Shown here piece by piece: positions 14,392 through 16,026 of a stretch of 16,026 bases of DNA (the stretch's first letter is position 1; every line of letters starts with the position of its first letter). The DNA is from DATGZX01 sp035296965 (lineage in GTDB: Bacteria > Planctomycetota > Planctomycetia > Gemmatales > Gemmataceae), in NCBI GenBank assembly GCA_035296965.1, contig DATGZX010000435.1:1-16026 (forward strand), in the 5' to 3' direction. The notes under the pieces were generated by a model. That model saw nothing but the letters and a program-made list of their open reading frames with translations. It ran no database searches and was not told the origin of the DNA. The translations under genes were made by a program, and so were the position numbers.

Positions 14392-15886
14392 TTACGTGTT
14401 CAGGGTTGTCCGCGCCCTGGCTTCCGCGATCAGTACGGCCTCCCGAAAGTCGAGACGCGTGGGATGCTTCGCTCCCAAACGCCCAACGCAACGATCGAAA
14501 GTCGCGATCGTTTTGCGGAGGAAGTAGAAGTGCATGAGCAGACAAAAGGCGATCGCCGGAGCATACCAGATTACGTCCCGAAGCCACTCCTGTGGCGGAT
14601 AGCCAAGCAGGTCGTCCACGCGAGAATGAAAGAACGGTGGAGACAGAAAAGTCATGTTGCCGATTTTCCTCGTTACGGTTGCATAGTTCCCACCAAACCA
14701 CAAGATCACGAACAAGAAGCAGCTCAGCAGTATCGACAGGTTGATGATCGCCGTGGCGGTTACAGCGCGAGTGGGCGTTCGGATCCAGGTGGCCAGTCCC
14801 AGAGCCAAGCTAACCAGTGTCGCACCATAGGCCAGGACCAGCCCAATGAAGAGCGATGTCCCAAACCAGTTACCATCTAGCCAGAGCTGCGTTGCAACCA
14901 AAAGAAGCGGAGGGATCACGAGGCCAATGACCGCCCGGTAGGAACTCCACCACTTATCCTTGATGATCGTTGAACTAGGCAACGGCGTGACGAGCAAGAG
15001 TTCGAGGCTGCCGCGCGCCCGCTCCTCCGCAAGGGAAGTAACGGAGGTCAAGCTCACGAGGAACAAGCCAATCCCGACAATTGCTCCCAGCATTAGTGCC
15101 AGGAATCGACTTGCTTCCGCTCTGCCGGTCAGGACCAGACGTATTTCTTCTCCCCAATGCTCACCGCCCAAGTAAACTGAACTGTGTGCACTCAACATCC
15201 AGTCGAGGGCGCTGACCAGCAGGATCAATGTCAATAAGCCATAGATCGACCAGACCACGCGCGCCCAGGTGGCCGTTCGGCTTCCCTTCCATTCGCGCCA
15301 GGCGACCGGGTGATTGTCCAAGGAGGGGCTCGGGAGCCTATCCTTCCAGGCGCGGAGCGTAGGCAGCTTACGCATCCAGTTCCGTGTCCGTGCTGGTCGA
15401 GCCAGTTGTCTGACGCCGAACGCGCGCACACTCGCAATGGCCAGCGCGACTAAGCCAGCGGAGAGTCCAAGGCAACCGGTCAGATAAGTCAAGGGCTCGG
15501 CCAAGCCCGGCCGGCTGTCAACGAACGGAGCGAATGCAATCGGGAACGGGTTTATGTCCAGGTTCTTGAAAAGGTCCCCATTGCCCAGATTCCAGTACCA
15601 GCTGATGGAACTCCAGATCGGGTGCAGAAAGAGCATGAGCGCCCAGGTGAGGTAGCTGGCGATTACCACTTCGTAGGTCTTGTTGGCCCAAACCGAGAGC
15701 GCCAGCGTGAGGCAGCAGCTGAAGATCGCAACGGCGAACGTGACGAGGAACGCGCCGACGAGACTGCGTGGCTCGATGCCGCCAAAGAGTGTGCTCAAGA
15801 ACAAGATCGGCAGCGAGCAACCAATGAGGCCTAATACGGGGATGAGTCGCGCCGCCAGCTTCCCGAGAATGATTTCCGCATTCGAC
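14392..15886 (-). pseudogene. ABC-2 type transporter permease, 5' end lost to an insertion
   Basis: The coding frame can be read from about 15886 (SNAEIILGKLAARLIPVLGL) to the stop at 14392. It has about ten membrane helices. Families of this kind in planctomycetes have two similar halves, each starting with AEER-x-GTLE-LL-TPL-x-EI-GK. The second half is intact here (TSLAEERARGSLELLLVTPL, then PSSTIIKDKWW), but in the first half only the tail of the motif (SNAEIILGKL) remains. The middle carries the usual NHPVAWREW. Just upstream of SNAE the frame hits a stop (15910-15912) within DNA that belongs to a transposase reading frame. Residual translation from the TTG at 15804 would give about 470 residues lacking the first part. 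The lost part would have preceded the first membrane helix; its ATPase partner is not in the window. Confidence 0.75.
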
Positions 15887-15900
15887 CAGGGCCAGCTGCC
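15887..15900 (+). repeat. Putative terminal inverted repeat end of the insertion sequence
   Basis: CAGGGCCAGCTGCC starts exactly where permease homology stops and lies 1 nt beyond the transposase stop codon. CAGGG-type ends occur in ISAs1-like elements as far as I remember. The other end is outside the window, so this is a proposal. Confidence 0.35.
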
Positions 15901-15901
15901 A

Positions 15902-16024
15902 CTAACGCGTTATTCCCGTAAGGACTTCCATCAGAAACTCGTCGCTCCAACCGCAGGCGCGGCGTCTCATTGCAATGCTGTCCTTGCCCGCATGTTGCTT
16001 CAATAGCGACAGGGTGAAGCGATT
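15902..16024 (-). mobile_element. Transposase C-terminus, ISAs1-like (partial at right edge)
   Basis: On the minus strand the last 40 codons of a frame entering from the right edge read NRFTLSLLKQHAGKDSIAMR, then RRACGWSDEFLMEVLTGITR and a stop. The series LxLLK-x-x-x-GK-SI-x-x-(K/R)R-x-x-x-GW-x-x-x-FL-x-x-VL is the usual end of ISAs1/DDE transposases. Only the end is visible, so the element's integrity and length cannot be judged. It has the same orientation as the permease gene it interrupts. Confidence 0.65.
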
Positions 16025-16026
16025 GA

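Noticed and set aside
14332..14880. Plus-strand frame opposite the ABC permease gene
   Set aside because: Hydrophilic, motif-free antisense reading of a membrane protein gene; the minus frame shows helices and ABC-2 motifs.

Overview
The window looks like a piece of a planctomycete chromosome, most likely from the Gemmataceae or a relative. The grounds are the gene families, not a database search. They are an Hsp70-like protein with a planctomycete-type helical C-terminus, a secreted double WD40 propeller with a planctomycete-style C-terminal helical domain, REP-type transposase debris, a duplicated ABC-2 permease, high GC, and several GTG/TTG starts.

Layout, left to right. (1) 2-2056 (+): the 3' part of an Hsp70-family gene. 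(2) 2102-3457 (+): mnmE, the tRNA-modification GTPase, whose first codons lie inside a 9-bp periodic repeat. (3) 3467-5899 (-): an exported protein with 14 WD40 blades, convergent with mnmE. (4) 6104-6469 (+): a small unknown protein that may be translated from a leaderless mRNA. (5) 6478-6738 (-): a frameshifted remnant of a REP-associated (Y1/HUH) transposase. (6) 6844-7539 and 7623-9227 (-): a retropepsin-like aspartic protease, and a 7-helix membrane protein carrying a degenerate GGDEF domain. They lie head to tail and could be one transcription unit. (7) 9228-9818: a gene-poor spacer with a pyrimidine tract, a purine tract and a short CATGAG tandem repeat. (8) 9819-11339 (+): an exported serine esterase read from a TTG codon. 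(9) 11577-12619 (+): a toxin-antitoxin operon, an excisionase-type HTH antitoxin plus a PIN-domain RNase, overlapping by one base, with a recognisable promoter and palindromic operator candidate. (10) 12769-14316 (+): a D-Ala-D-Ala carboxypeptidase of the PBP4/S13 family. (11) 14392-15886 (-): an ABC-2 permease whose 5' end is cut off by an insertion sequence. The C-terminus of that element's ISAs1-like transposase fills the right edge of the window.

No single pathway joins these genes. Mobile DNA has left three traces: the RAYT remnant, the IS at the right edge and the 9-bp repeats. The points most worth follow-up are the 9-bp-period intergenic repeat seen at three loci, one of which supplies the mnmE start codon; the dead-cyclase membrane protein beside a retropepsin-like protease; the regulatory layout of the toxin-antitoxin operon; and the IS-truncated permease.
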